A stretch of 64,000 nucleotides of DNA from Vibrio aestivus. Its GTDB lineage: Bacteria > Pseudomonadota > Gammaproteobacteria > Enterobacterales > Vibrionaceae. A model generated the notes under the pieces. The model ran no database searches, was not told the DNA's origin, and saw only the letters and a program-made list of their open reading frames with translations. Positions 38,988 through 47,619 of this stretch are shown here, piece by piece. Both the position numbers and the translations under genes were made by a program. The DNA lies in NCBI GenBank assembly GCA_003263845.1, contig JYJN01000086.1, positions 81,175 through 145,174 of the forward strand, in the 5' to 3' direction. Each line of letters starts with the position of its first letter. Position 1 is the stretch's first letter.

Positions 38988-39494
38988 TTAATCTGCTTCG
39001 ATTTCGAATATAGAATCTATGATAATGGGCAAGTTGCCTCGCACCGAAATCGCACCAAACACAGAGCGTGCGTGAACGCCTTTCTCGCCAAAGACTTGTG
39101 CCATCAGATCTGAGCATCCATCAAGAACTTTAGGGTGCTGTTCGAACTCTTCGGTCGCATTGACAAAACCTTGTAGTTTGACGACTCGCTTAACTCTAGA
39201 CAGTGACCCTAGCTCTAACTTTAGGGCCGCTAGGATATCTAGCCCAGTCGCTTTGGCAAATTCATAACCTTGCTCGGTGGTGTACTCTCGGCCCAGCTTT
39301 CCTTTCGGAATTACATCTAGGCCAGCCATTGGGCCTTTCCCGGAGACATACAGCAGGTTGCTGGTGCGTACACAGTTACAATAACTGCCCTGTGGGTCGC
39401 TAGCGATTGGAAGCTTTAAACCAAGTGTTTCGAGTCTAGCTTCTATTTGGTCATGGTGGAGAGAGTTTTGCGAGATCGCGAGTTGTTCCGTCAT
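38988..39494 (-). CDS. RidA/YjgF-family protein
   Basis: This 168-residue protein is the longer RidA type: LPIASDPQGSYCNCVRTSNLLYVSGKGPM, LEFKATGLDILAALKLELGSLSRVKRVVKLQGFVN-like core and GVHARSVFGAISVRGNLPIIIDSIFEIEAD at the end. The arginine in ARSVFGA is the substrate-binding arginine of RidA. It deaminates reactive enamine/imine intermediates, or has a related role. The N-terminal extension of about 35 residues makes it longer than the usual 128. Confidence 0.87.
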   Translation of the reverse strand: MTEQLAISQNSLHHDQIEARLETLGLKLPIASDPQGSYCNCVRTSNLLYVSGKGPMAGLDVIPKGKLGREYTTEQGYEFAKATGLDILAALKLELGSLSRVKRVVKLQGFVNATEEFEQHPKVLDGCSDLMAQVFGEKGVHARSVFGAISVRGNLPIIIDSIFEIEAD

Positions 39495-39584
39495 TGTCGT
39501 CCCTGAAATGTTGCTATGTGTAATTGTGCATATTGACGATATCAGTGTGACAGGTTTGCTATAAATACCAAACAGGTTTAAGTG

Positions 39585-39932
39585 TTAGAAGCCTCGCAAA
39601 TCGAGTTTAACCTCGTCACCTAGCCAATAGGCATAGAGTGTGTGATCATCAAGATCGTTGCCCGTATCGGCATGCACCAAGATACTAAGTGAGTCTCTGT
39701 TTTCGTCAAGCCAAGGAATGAAGCGTTCGAAGTCTTCTCGGGCAAATAGAACTTGGAAGCTCCATTGTGTATGAGGGCCAATAGGTTGAGTGATAATGCT
39801 CCCCAGCCGAAGATCAAACTGCGACTGAATTTTATGATGCAGTTCAGTTGCGAGCGCAAGCGTGTCTTGATTAAAGTAGATGTGAGCGTGATAGGCTCGG
39901 TGGACATTGATTGGCTTTTGCGGCTGATTCAT
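39585..39932 (-). CDS. DOPA 4,5-dioxygenase-family protein
   Basis: This 115-residue protein has the family signatures YHAHIYFNQDTLALA (metal-type histidines HxH), PIGPHTQWSFQVLF and ILVHADTGNDLDDHTLYAYWLG. Family members cleave catechol rings of compounds such as DOPA in plants and fungi; bacterial members are largely untested. Intact. Confidence 0.88.
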   Translation of the reverse strand: MNQPQKPINVHRAYHAHIYFNQDTLALATELHHKIQSQFDLRLGSIITQPIGPHTQWSFQVLFAREDFERFIPWLDENRDSLSILVHADTGNDLDDHTLYAYWLGDEVKLDLRGF

Positions 39933-40010
39933 AGAGGGCTCCTAATCACTCTCTCAAGTCTAGCCGCAACTCTGAACCTATTCATGTTAATACGATGAAA
40001 CTTTTTCGTT

Positions 40011-40328
40011 TTAGTCGCTATAAAATATGGCCAGCCAAACCGTGACCTCATTCTTGGCGGTCGACAGCACCTTGTGTTTTTCGCCTGCGGGAATATTGAT
40101 GAAGTTACCCTCGCCGAGAGTAACGACCCTTCCATCTTCGAACTCGAGTGTTCCTTGCCCTTTGAGCACGACCACCCATTCATGCTCGGTCTGTTTGTAC
40201 CATCCCGTTTCTGGAGAGCTTTGTCCGTGGGAGAGAATGCGTTCGATGCGCACACTGTTAGTGGCAACGATATCTTCAAAGACTTCGTTAGGAAGCGATT
40301 CGGGGATGTTATCAAAGAGGTTGTTCAC
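40011..40328 (-). CDS. Small cupin-domain protein
   Basis: The start is GTG at 40328, with GGAG about eight bases upstream. The 105-residue product is one cupin barrel: EHEWVVVLKGQGTLEF (motif 1) and NFINIPAGEKHKV (motif 2) with metal-type histidine and glutamate. It resembles the small cupins found near phosphoglycolate-like or signalling genes; role unknown. Confidence 0.87.
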   Translation of the reverse strand: MNNLFDNIPESLPNEVFEDIVATNSVRIERILSHGQSSPETGWYKQTEHEWVVVLKGQGTLEFEDGRVVTLGEGNFINIPAGEKHKVLSTAKNEVTVWLAIFYSD

Positions 40329-40417
40329 TATTGAGCTCCTTTCACTAATGAGTTTGCTTCTTCGCCGAGTAGACTTAACGCAGTGTTAGTTTCTATAAAG
40401 TACACCAGTGATTACGT

Positions 40418-40609
40418 TTATCTGGCTTGTTTACGCATTTTAGCTTGCTTAAGAATTGAGCGCTTTTCGCCATCAGTGGATTCATTCCAATGAAGGATTT
40501 CTTCAAGAGTTCGAAAGCAGCCCATACAAACATCTTCTTCGTTAAGACAGCAGTGCCTAATGCACGGGTGCGGGATGCTTTCAGTTGTCTCTTTCGGTTT
40601 ATCATTCAT
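40418..40609 (-). CDS. DUF1289-family cysteine-rich protein
   Basis: This 63-residue protein has the DUF1289 cysteine set: PCIRHCCLNEEDVCMGCFRTLEEILHW. The four or five cysteines probably bind a metal. AGG precedes the ATG. It is common in Proteobacteria and of unknown function. Confidence 0.88.
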   Translation of the reverse strand: MNDKPKETTESIPHPCIRHCCLNEEDVCMGCFRTLEEILHWNESTDGEKRSILKQAKMRKQAR

Positions 40610-40694
40610 TGGTTTACCTCGCTAGTTACAGTCTAGTTGACTAAAGCGAGGTTACGCCGTTTATTATTGCTAAGCGTTCGGACTTTGGACTGAT

Positions 40695-41075
40695 TTAGTC
40701 AAAAAACGCTTGAGCTCCTGATACCGATTCAGACCACACTGCAAACTCATTACCGCTCGGCTCTAGAAAGTGAAAACGACATCCGCCCGGAAAATCGAAG
40801 ATCTCTCGCTGAATCGTACCACCTTGAGCGACAACTTTATCGTAAGTAGATTGTAGGTCTGCGCTATAGAACACCAATAAGGCACCACCTGTTTGAGTTT
40901 GACTAGAAACATCGGATTTGAAAAATCCACCGTCTAATCCTTGATTAGAAAAAGCAGTGTAATCAGGGCTATAGTCAACAAAGTCCCATTGAAACACGGC
41001 GCTGAAAAATGCTTTGGTTGCTTCAAGATCCTTGGCCGAAAACTCCACATAGTTTAACTTTTCGTGCTGATTCAT
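40695..41075 (-). CDS. VOC-superfamily (glyoxalase-like) protein
   Basis: This 126-residue protein shows the VOC pattern: LNYVEFSAKDLEATKAFFSAVFQW with the first metal-site glutamate, GGALLVFYSADLQSTYDKVVAQGG, and GCRFHFLEPSGNEFAVWS at the end. It looks like the bleomycin-resistance/glyoxalase type found in many stress genes. Intact. Confidence 0.87.
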   Translation of the reverse strand: MNQHEKLNYVEFSAKDLEATKAFFSAVFQWDFVDYSPDYTAFSNQGLDGGFFKSDVSSQTQTGGALLVFYSADLQSTYDKVVAQGGTIQREIFDFPGGCRFHFLEPSGNEFAVWSESVSGAQAFFD

Positions 41076-41166
41076 AGCGGTGCTTATCCTATCTCTTGCT
41101 TAATGTGTACGAGAGGTTTTAAGCCTCGTGAGTCATTATTTTAGCTTGTTATTCTTAAGTCGCTCT

Positions 41167-41349
41167 TTAACTGACATTTCGGTAGCCAAAACGTGCGAGG
41201 TAATGCCAGATCTTTTTGATATCTTGCTCATCGTAACCTTGCTTTGTCACGGCGCTGCCTAATAAATCGGGTGTGATTCTCCCATCGACGGCGATTTCTT
41301 TGGCGAGCTCGATAAACTCTTCGCCTCGATATTCCGGATGCTGTTACAT
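41167..41349 (-). pseudogene. Small soluble protein gene with an immediate in-frame stop
   Basis: After the ATG at 41349 the next codon is TAA. The frame is then open for 59 codons: QHPEYRGEEFIELAKEIA and on to IKKIWHYLARFGYRNVS, ending at TAA 41167. The protein-like composition (helical, charged) suggests a real small gene whose second codon is damaged, by mutation or by sequencing error (TAA from TTA or TCA). Not recognised. Confidence 0.5.
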
Positions 41350-41362
41350 GGTTTGGCTTACC

Positions 41363-41746
41363 CTAGTCACTGCACATGCTAAGCAGAAGCTGCCAGTCTT
41401 CTTTGGAGACATAGTTTCGATAGACTCTTACTCGATAGTAACCACTCTTGGTCAAAGACGTGACACGAATGTGTGGTAAGCCAATGATTGGAAATCGATG
41501 TTTGAGTGCCGCGGGTATGCCATGCAGATAAATATCCTTGGCGTCGGTAGTCAGTCTACTGTCGTTGTTTTTACGATTAGCAAAGTACTGATAGCCACTA
41601 TTTAAAATAACAATGGCATACGCCACAAAGCCTTGTTCGTGAGAAAAAAAGATTTGGCTCGATAGCACGAAGCCAAAACCCACAACAGCTGAAATGATGG
41701 CTGCGCTTAACGAGCGTGCTCGTTTCTTAAATTGTATCTTTCTCAT
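41363..41746 (-). CDS. Hypothetical membrane protein
   Basis: The ATG at 41746 has GGAGG seven bases upstream. The 127-residue product has two close membrane segments (SAAIISAVVGFGFVLSSQIFF and QGFVAYAIVILNSGYQYF) near the N-terminus and a basic soluble C-terminal part with LTTDAKDIYLHGIPAALKHRFP. I do not recognise it; the soluble part has a PH-like look, but this is a guess. Confidence 0.6.
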   Translation of the reverse strand: MRKIQFKKRARSLSAAIISAVVGFGFVLSSQIFFSHEQGFVAYAIVILNSGYQYFANRKNNDSRLTTDAKDIYLHGIPAALKHRFPIIGLPHIRVTSLTKSGYYRVRVYRNYVSKEDWQLLLSMCSD

Positions 41747-41848
41747 ATCCATTCCTCCCGACGCTTATTATTCTGTTGGTCAAATAAAGGCCAAGAGTTG
41801 AATGAGTAAAAATGCGTGTAATCTCAAATAATTGGCCCCATTGGCCGT

Positions 41849-42229
41849 CTACAGTGATGCGCCGTCGATGTCGGTGACGGGTAGTTGGTCGAGGTCTAAA
41901 TCATCTAGGCAGCGAGCATTGATCGCCCAACCCGTAAACGGCTGCTTTCCTGCTCGTATTTCTTCAGCAGTAAGTGTGCTAGGGATTCGAAAAGGCAGAA
42001 TGCCACAATTGGGGCAAAAGTAATCTTGGGCTGTTTCACTACCCCAACGATAAACAGAGAGATATTCGATTGGTGTGAGCAGCTTTAGGGCTTGTTTGGA
42101 AACTCTAACATTCAGTGAACCACGTTTTGTACACACAGTGCAATTACAGCGCCTTAAGTGGGTAATGTCGGCGTCTACTTCGAATTGTACTCGTCCGCAG
42201 TGACAAGATCCCGAATAGCTTTTTTGCAT
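41849..42229 (-). CDS. GFA/CENP-V-family zinc protein
   Basis: The ATG at 42229 has GGAG nine bases upstream. The 126-residue product has GFA cysteines in GSCHCGRVQFEV, RCNCTVCTKRGSLN and FCPNCGILPFR, a close relative of the 36136 protein but of a different subgroup (CTKRGS in place of CQKLS). Probably a zinc protein acting on a thiol adduct. Confidence 0.88.
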   Translation of the reverse strand: MQKSYSGSCHCGRVQFEVDADITHLRRCNCTVCTKRGSLNVRVSKQALKLLTPIEYLSVYRWGSETAQDYFCPNCGILPFRIPSTLTAEEIRAGKQPFTGWAINARCLDDLDLDQLPVTDIDGASL

Positions 42230-42279
42230 TGTTCTCACTCCGTGAATTTAGTGCATACCAAGGTAGTACATATCAAGGT

Positions 42280-42915
42280 CTAGAAAGCTTTCTCTGTCAG
42301 TAACTCACCAATCTCAGACATATGACTTACCTGCGTGATCCCTGCTAAACCTGCCGACTTCTTGTGTGGTGCATAGTAGATGCTGCGCATCTTAGCTCTT
42401 TTGGCTGCGAGTAGACCCACTAAGCTGTCCTCTATCACAAGGCAATCTTTTGGGTGAAGTCCCTTCGATTTTGCCACATGTAAGAACAAGGTTGGGTCGG
42501 GTTTCCAAGCTTGAATGTCATACCCGCTAAAGATGTTCTGCTTAAAAAACGCGGAAAGCCCTGTCACTTCTAAAGCGTGTTCAATCTTAGCTCTTGGCGC
42601 TGAAGAAGCGACGCAAAAAGGGATATCAAGCGACGATAATAGTTGGTGGACTCCGGGGTTGGCCTTAAGCTTGGAGCTGAACAACCTTTTAATCTTCAAT
42701 CTATATTCTTGTTCGAAATCTGTAGGTAGTGTGACTCCGTATTCGGCCTCAATATTTCCAATGATGCTCGCCAATTTCCAACCGCGAAACTGGGTGATTA
42801 AAGCCGTGATATTCGACGGTATACCGCATTCAGTCAGCTGTTGGCTTAGTGCTAGGTTGCATAAAAACTCACTATCAACTAGCGTACCATCGCAATCAAA
42901 AATGATTAACTTCAT
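42280..42915 (-). CDS. HAD-superfamily phosphatase, beta-phosphoglucomutase-like
   Basis: This 211-residue protein has all HAD motifs: IFDCDGTLVDSE (I), FCVASSAPRAKIEHAL (II), AWKPDPTLFLHV (III) and CLVIEDSLVGLLAAKRAKM (IV). The cap with GWKLASIIGNIE is subtype I. This set matches YieH/YcjU-like sugar phosphatases or phosphoglucomutases. Confidence 0.9.
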   Translation of the reverse strand: MKLIIFDCDGTLVDSEFLCNLALSQQLTECGIPSNITALITQFRGWKLASIIGNIEAEYGVTLPTDFEQEYRLKIKRLFSSKLKANPGVHQLLSSLDIPFCVASSAPRAKIEHALEVTGLSAFFKQNIFSGYDIQAWKPDPTLFLHVAKSKGLHPKDCLVIEDSLVGLLAAKRAKMRSIYYAPHKKSAGLAGITQVSHMSEIGELLTEKAF

Positions 42916-42962
42916 TGTTAGCCTCTTAAAGCAAACGTTGCAGTACTAATGTAGTGGGAGCA

Positions 42963-43511
42963 TTACAAAAACTGGCTTTCCAATTCATAGGCTTCGATCT
43001 CGATAGGTGACTCCGCGTAGCCGAAGATCAGCAGTTGCAACAGATAGTCTTTGGTAAACGCTTCAAGGCCCTTATCTTCAATCTGTTTAACGTGAATGAG
43101 TTCGTGTGCGATAAGTTGTTTGTTACCTCTTCCGCGATTTTCAATCCAAATCCCGTAGCCAAATGTCATGCCGACTAAGTAGGGAGAATCGAGGCCAAGT
43201 CGCTGCATTTGGAAAAGCAAAGATTCGTTTTCTGGTAGAGGTAGTTCCTCGGTGTAATGGATGCGAACTTTTTCTGGATGTTTGATGCCAATTTTACGCG
43301 CAATTTCGATAAACTGTGGAGACAGGGGTTTACCTTGTTCTAATACGATAGCTTCATTCTTTCTGACGTACTTTAAAGAAAGTGGATAGTAAGCATCGAT
43401 TTGCTCTGTTAGACGGCTAGGAGGATTCGCGTATTGCGCGGCTTTATCCTCGCATCCAATGAGCGTTAACGCCAAGGCGGCGAGTAATGTGCTTTTCAAC
43501 AATGACCTCAT
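42963..43511 (-). CDS. Lipoprotein with HExxH metallopeptidase-like motif
   Basis: This 182-residue protein has a lipoprotein signal ending in LIGC (C20), so it is probably anchored in a membrane. The putative zinc motif is HELIHVKQIEDKG, followed by a GYAESPIEIEAYELE segment, which is also seen in the cassette protein at 63509. AAGGAG precedes the ATG. It may be a small metallopeptidase or an inactive relative. Confidence 0.7.
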   Translation of the reverse strand: MRSLLKSTLLAALALTLIGCEDKAAQYANPPSRLTEQIDAYYPLSLKYVRKNEAIVLEQGKPLSPQFIEIARKIGIKHPEKVRIHYTEELPLPENESLLFQMQRLGLDSPYLVGMTFGYGIWIENRGRGNKQLIAHELIHVKQIEDKGLEAFTKDYLLQLLIFGYAESPIEIEAYELESQFL

Positions 43512-43576
43512 GGGCAGTGAACTCCTTTCAAACTTGCCTATTGATGATTAGTCGCTGATTTTATTCAGTATTTTGA

Positions 43577-43843
43577 TATACCCAGGTAACCTCAAGATGC
43601 GTGGTTCAGCGAGAACTGCCTAGTTTGAAAACGCGGCAACGATTCAACAATCTAGTGGGTCTAAATTAAGAATCGTTAACAAAGTGTGCGAGCTAGGCAA
43701 ACTCGCCCTTCAGAAGCGCGTCACGGATTTATTTTCTACGTTAAATGACTTGGAAAGAACCCGTTATTCCGCTGCATCATTTGCTTTGAATTGGACCCCG
43801 TGACCACGCTCTGAATTCTGTATCCTGAAGTCACTTGGGTATA
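43577..43843 (-). repeat. 267-bp repeat with terminal inverted repeats, copy 2 (inverted)
   Basis: It has the same length and termini (TATACCCAG... and ...CTTGGGTATA) as the copy at 31243-31509, but is inverted relative to it. Internal blocks such as GGAAAGAACCCGTTATTCCGC are shared between the copies. It lies in a 397-bp gap between the lipoprotein and methyltransferase genes and holds no gene. Confidence 0.85.
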
Positions 43844-43908
43844 TGAGGTTTATGTTATATCTCTTCGTCTCGAAAGTCCTGTGGTTAGATTCACATTTAG
43901 AGTCAAAT

Positions 43909-44508
43909 TTATCCTTTCTCAACAATAAGATAGGTGTGTACTTCTGGGTATTGGTCAAATTCTAGGTGACGAATGGTACATCCGAGTTCGATAAACAGGG
44001 CCAAAAAGCCATTGGTACCCAGAGAAGAGTAATAGACTTCTGGGCCCATGAAGTCATCAGTATGCGCACCTGCCTTCTCTACGCCGCCAAACGAAAATAT
44101 AAATAGGCCACCCGAGTTAAGGCTGTTGACGATTTTAGTAAGCACATTTTGCTGCTCAGACAGAGGGATATGCCAGATGCTATCCCATGCGGTAATAAAG
44201 TCGTACTTTTCATTAAACTCATACTGGCAAATATCCGCATGAATGAAATCGACACTTGGATGACGTTCCTTCGCAAGTTTGAGCATTCCCTGAGATACGT
44301 CGAGACCAGACGGAATAAAGCCTTCTTCTGATAGCAGTTCAATAAATCGGCCAGTACAACCACATCCGATATCTAAGGCTTTCCCTTTGTGTTTGGCGAA
44401 GCTCAGAGCTCGTCGGTGCGCGTCGATGCCATTATTCATATTGAATTTGCCACTTTGCCAGATGTGGGTAATTTGGTCGTAGGCTTGGCCAATGTCAGTA
44501 GGTTTCAC
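43909..44508 (-). CDS. SAM-dependent methyltransferase
   Basis: This 199-residue class I methyltransferase has motif I as ALDIGCGCTGRFIELL, then GLDVSQGMLKLAKERHPSVDFIHADI and the GGLFIFSFGG strand. It starts with GTG at 44508 behind AAGGA. Substrate unknown; it has no partner gene next to it. Confidence 0.87.
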   Translation of the reverse strand: MKPTDIGQAYDQITHIWQSGKFNMNNGIDAHRRALSFAKHKGKALDIGCGCTGRFIELLSEEGFIPSGLDVSQGMLKLAKERHPSVDFIHADICQYEFNEKYDFITAWDSIWHIPLSEQQNVLTKIVNSLNSGGLFIFSFGGVEKAGAHTDDFMGPEVYYSSLGTNGFLALFIELGCTIRHLEFDQYPEVHTYLIVEKG

Positions 44509-44623
44509 GGGAAGTCGTCCTTGGTATTAAATGCTAGCGGTTTACTTTAAGCGAATGTGACTATCAGTGTTGGAGCTAACTAATGAATAAATTAAGTAAT
44601 TAAAGAGTCTGTCTTATATTTGA

Positions 44624-44839
44624 TTATTTCCAACCTTGTTGCCATTTGCTGGCATCTTTTAGTTCTGTCCAGTCTATGAGGTATTCGTTTTTAGATATGA
44701 TGGCTTCGAGTTTACAAGATAAAACCGTACCATCTTCTTCATACTCTACTTCGGTAATCGGAAAGTGCTTTTCGCGGTTTTTTGGTTCAATGGCCGTCCA
44801 TTTGCTGTTGGGAAGTTTTGCGGGTGCGATTCGATTCAT
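44624..44839 (-). CDS. TIGR02450-like tryptophan-rich small protein
   Basis: The ATG at 44839 (MNRIAPAKLPNSKWTAIEPKNREKHF) gives a 71-residue protein matching the small conserved family with the KLPNSKWTA and HFPITEV motifs and a tryptophan-rich end (WTELKDASKWQQGWK). Function unknown, found in many marine gammaproteobacteria. Confidence 0.85.
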   Translation of the reverse strand: MNRIAPAKLPNSKWTAIEPKNREKHFPITEVEYEEDGTVLSCKLEAIISKNEYLIDWTELKDASKWQQGWK

Positions 44840-44935
44840 TTTAATCCTGTTCGTAGTCACTCAGAAAAGACAAAGAGTAACTACGAACGACTTTGGATGG
44901 AAGTTCAGTATATGGCAAGCAATCGTCGGTATGAC

Positions 44936-45502
44936 TTAGGCTTTAGCCGTACGGTTACGTCCCAGAACCTTATTGAGTGCAATACCAATAAGTGCGGCCA
45001 AAACAGTGACGAAATAGAGCATGGTTAATGTACTTTTTACGACCGTGAATGCGCTGCTCAGTTGCACCAAAGATTCTGAAAGATTTGGGTATTGCGTTAA
45101 CATTTGCCAGATGCACAGATTCTCAGCGTAATCGAAGAGGCTCACTAACAGGGGAGTGTAAGCGAAATAACGCCAGATACGGCTCGTTAGTTTTCCTGCT
45201 TTTGTGAGCCACAGAAGTAGGCTTGAATAACACAGCGTGAAGAGTAACGGGTAGAGCACATCCAGGGGAAGTTGCGTGGTGAGATAATATTGTCGGCCTT
45301 CATCACCTAAAGCGGCAAGTAAGCCTTGCGCCTGTTGATAGGAGTATCCTGCTGGTGACATATCAAAAATGAGTTGGCCATCGGCAAAACCTATCAGAGT
45401 CGGAATACTGACATTGAGCATGGTGAGGTAAATGGCATTGGTGAGAACGAATAGAATGAGTACCTGTCGTCCCGAGGTTTTGTTGTAGAAAGAGTCGATC
45501 AT
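44936..45502 (-). CDS. Membrane protein, unknown
   Basis: This 188-residue protein has four to five membrane segments: VLILFVLTNAIYLTMLNV, PLLFTLCYSSLLLWLTKAG, YFAYTPLLVSLFDYAENLCIW and LTMLYFVTVLAALIGIAL. A DYAENLC segment in the third is characteristic of a family of unknown membrane proteins. AAGGAAG precedes the ATG. Confidence 0.75.
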   Translation of the reverse strand: MIDSFYNKTSGRQVLILFVLTNAIYLTMLNVSIPTLIGFADGQLIFDMSPAGYSYQQAQGLLAALGDEGRQYYLTTQLPLDVLYPLLFTLCYSSLLLWLTKAGKLTSRIWRYFAYTPLLVSLFDYAENLCIWQMLTQYPNLSESLVQLSSAFTVVKSTLTMLYFVTVLAALIGIALNKVLGRNRTAKA

Positions 45503-45683
45503 CTTGCTTCCTTGTGTTCGGCGCTTTGTTATGCCGAGTGTGTCAATGATTTAGATGTTTTCGTATCGACTGAATGCGTAACCGACAGCTCACTAGTAAC
45601 GACCAATACGATGTGTTTCTTGCTGATGATTGTTTTGGGTTTAGGGCATTTCCTAAAAGCCCTTTCCCTCAAGGCCCCTTCCC

Positions 45684-45848
45684 TCAAGATATAGCCTTCT
45701 CGCTGGGGCTGAATCTAGTTAGAGCTTTTGGAATGTAAAATTCGCAAGCCTGTCGAGTTGCGACAGTGGGTTGCTGCCAAGCTTCACATAGATCTTTTTG
45801 ATTGTGCCTCGTTCGAGTGAACTGTTTACATTTACCACAGCTTTCCAT
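45684..45848 (-). CDS. Small cysteine-rich protein
   Basis: An ATG at 45848 with AGGGA about nine bases upstream opens a 54-codon frame: MESCGKCKQFTRTRHNQKDL and on to ACEFYIPKAL, with stop TGA at 45684. Four cysteines (C4, C7, C21, C35) in a CxxC...C...C pattern suggest metal binding. It lies between two minus-strand genes with no other gene there. Not recognised; could be a real small zinc-binding protein. Confidence 0.5.
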   Translation of the reverse strand: MESCGKCKQFTRTRHNQKDLCEAWQQPTVATRQACEFYIPKALTRFSPSEKAIS

Positions 45849-45985
45849 AGCGATATGTCCCTGTAATTAAATATTTATTGCATAGACTAAAAACGTACAG
45901 GTTGTTTTTTGTACTACTCTTAATCTATAAAATACAGGAGGCTAGGTTATTGATTTAGGCCAAGTACTTTCCTATTTCGACTTTC

Positions 45986-46387
45986 CTATTTTGAGTAAGA
46001 CTGTGGATATTGCTCTTGGGCACTCGAGATGGGTGTGACTGCTCGACTTTTCTTGAACCGACTGAAACAGATAAAACCAAGCACCATGACCAGAGGTATC
46101 AATATCGGAGCTAAGACGGGGAACAAAATAGCAATCAGTAAACCAATTGTGCTTACCAATGCCCCTATCAGCAAGATGCCAATCCCACTTACAAAAAGTG
46201 CTAGTAACATTGCGATGAAGATAGCGATGACAGCAACAATCAATGACGCCCAAGCGCTATAGATAAATTTCATAGGCCCTTCTACAGCCTTACCACCGAA
46301 GGTGACCGTGAAATGGGCTTCCACCATCAAGCCAATAGCAAGAGAAAGGGCAATGACTACGATAGTACTAACTATCACTTTCTTCAT
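45986..46387 (-). CDS. Membrane protein, unknown
   Basis: This 133-residue protein has four long hydrophobic stretches: VIVSTIVVIALSLAIGLMVEA, LIVAVIAIFIAMLLALFVSGIGIL, LIGALVSTIGLLIAILFPVLAPIL and LVMVLGFICFSRFK. Its ATG overlaps the stop of the methyltransferase gene (ATGA), so the two are translated together. Not recognised. Confidence 0.75.
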   Translation of the reverse strand: MKKVIVSTIVVIALSLAIGLMVEAHFTVTFGGKAVEGPMKFIYSAWASLIVAVIAIFIAMLLALFVSGIGILLIGALVSTIGLLIAILFPVLAPILIPLVMVLGFICFSRFKKSRAVTPISSAQEQYPQSYSK

Positions 46388-47139
46388 GAGTTTTGGTCCA
46401 TTCGACCTGCGATGAAGACAAAATCTAGATCAATTTCCCGTTTGTTTGACGGGGCGCCCCAACTTGAGACCAATGCTTGCCTTGCCGCTAAGAAGAAGTC
46501 TTCACCTTGTTCTTCAATGCACAAGCGTGTAGCGGAAAAAGTGCGAATGAAGCTCATAAATTCATCCAGTGTCCAAGTTACTTTCATTTCAAATTTAGGT
46601 GTATCGATTGGCGTAAATGGGAACTCGACATTTTGGTAATGATCGCATAGAAGTTGGTTCTGCGGTGCCCAATAAGGTTCAATAACCTCTAGAACCGTTT
46701 TACTAAACAACGGGTCAAACTCTGAATTGACACTAGGCCACACATAACCCCATGCCGCGAACACACCGTTGGGTTTGAGAACACGTTTCACTTCTGGCCA
46801 ATATTTCTCAAAATCGAACCAATGTAAGGCTTGAGCAACACAGGCAAGATCAAAAGAGTTGTCTGCGAATGGCGTTTCTTCTGAGGGGGATACCGAATAT
46901 TGAATGTTCTTGTGTTGTTTCGCGTGTGCAATCTGTTCTTCACTGACATCGGTAGCTGAAACGGATTCAAAGTGTCGAACTAGGCTGATTGCGGCTTGAC
47001 CATTGCCACAAGCACAATCCCAAGCTGCGCCATTTGATGGTGCCAACTGAGCTAAGTACTGATAGATATTCTCAGGATAAAGTGGACGAGCCACTTCATA
47101 GAGATCTGATTTCTTACTGAACAGAGTATGTACCGTCAT
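46384..47139 (-). CDS. SAM-dependent methyltransferase (UbiE/type 11)
   Basis: The ATG at 47139 (MTVHTLFSKKSDLYEVARPLYP) has AAGGAGGG just upstream, a perfect ribosome site. Motif I is AAWDCACGNGQAAISLV, followed by ATDVSEEQIAHAKQH and the ADNSFDLACVAQALHWF segment, typical of methyltransferase type 11. 251 residues. Coupled to the membrane protein gene downstream. Confidence 0.88.
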   Translation of the reverse strand: MTVHTLFSKKSDLYEVARPLYPENIYQYLAQLAPSNGAAWDCACGNGQAAISLVRHFESVSATDVSEEQIAHAKQHKNIQYSVSPSEETPFADNSFDLACVAQALHWFDFEKYWPEVKRVLKPNGVFAAWGYVWPSVNSEFDPLFSKTVLEVIEPYWAPQNQLLCDHYQNVEFPFTPIDTPKFEMKVTWTLDEFMSFIRTFSATRLCIEEQGEDFFLAARQALVSSWGAPSNKREIDLDFVFIAGRMDQNS

Positions 47140-47619
47140 ATTCCCTCCTTTTGGATTAAGATTCGCAAAAAGCATCCATGCGAATAAAGAAAGTGGTCAT
47201 ATATAGAGCTTGAATGCACTTTGTTGCGCAAGTTGGTTTTCAATAATTGAGGGCGAGAGCAGATTTGTCGACTAGGAGGTTACACGCTTTTCATTGGCGT
47301 GAACAACCAAAATAAAGGGCTTTGTCATGCTACATGTATGAATGTATTCATACATGTATCGAGCGAACATATATTCATCATGAATATTTTTCATGTTGAA
47401 AGTGAAGTAAAACCATTGTCATTAAAAATAGTACCCACGTATAAAACATACTCTGCTCTTGAATCTGTATACGATATTACAGAGTGCCAATGTAACCTGC
47501 TCAGAATTGGCATAAAACCGTGAAAAATACGGGCTGGGATAAAATAAATAAACGATTAAACCCTAAAAGAGTATGAACAAAGTTTAGCTTTCAATCAGGA
47601 AATAGGATACCAGAACGCA
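47140..47619. other. Divergent intergenic region with a long palindrome
   Basis: This 480-bp stretch separates the divergent methyltransferase and mesX genes. The only plausible open frame has a GTG start and low-complexity product, so I leave it out. Its main feature is the palindrome at 47331-47358. I saw no MetJ box (AGACGTCT) by eye. Confidence 0.6.
47331..47358. promoter_or_regulatory. 28-bp near-perfect palindrome upstream of mesX
   Basis: Arms TACATGTATGAAT and ATTCATACATGTA are perfect inverted repeats of 13 bp around two bases. A second shorter palindrome, ATATTCATCATGAATAT, lies 11 bp further on (47370-47386) and shares the ATTCAT half. Two similar dyads suggest a dimeric regulator binding in tandem. 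No T-run follows, so it is not a terminator. Confidence 0.6.

Noticed and set aside
47299..47523. Open frame of 74 codons in the mesX upstream region
   Set aside because: It starts with GTG, has no ribosome site and covers the palindrome; the composition is unlike a soluble or membrane protein.
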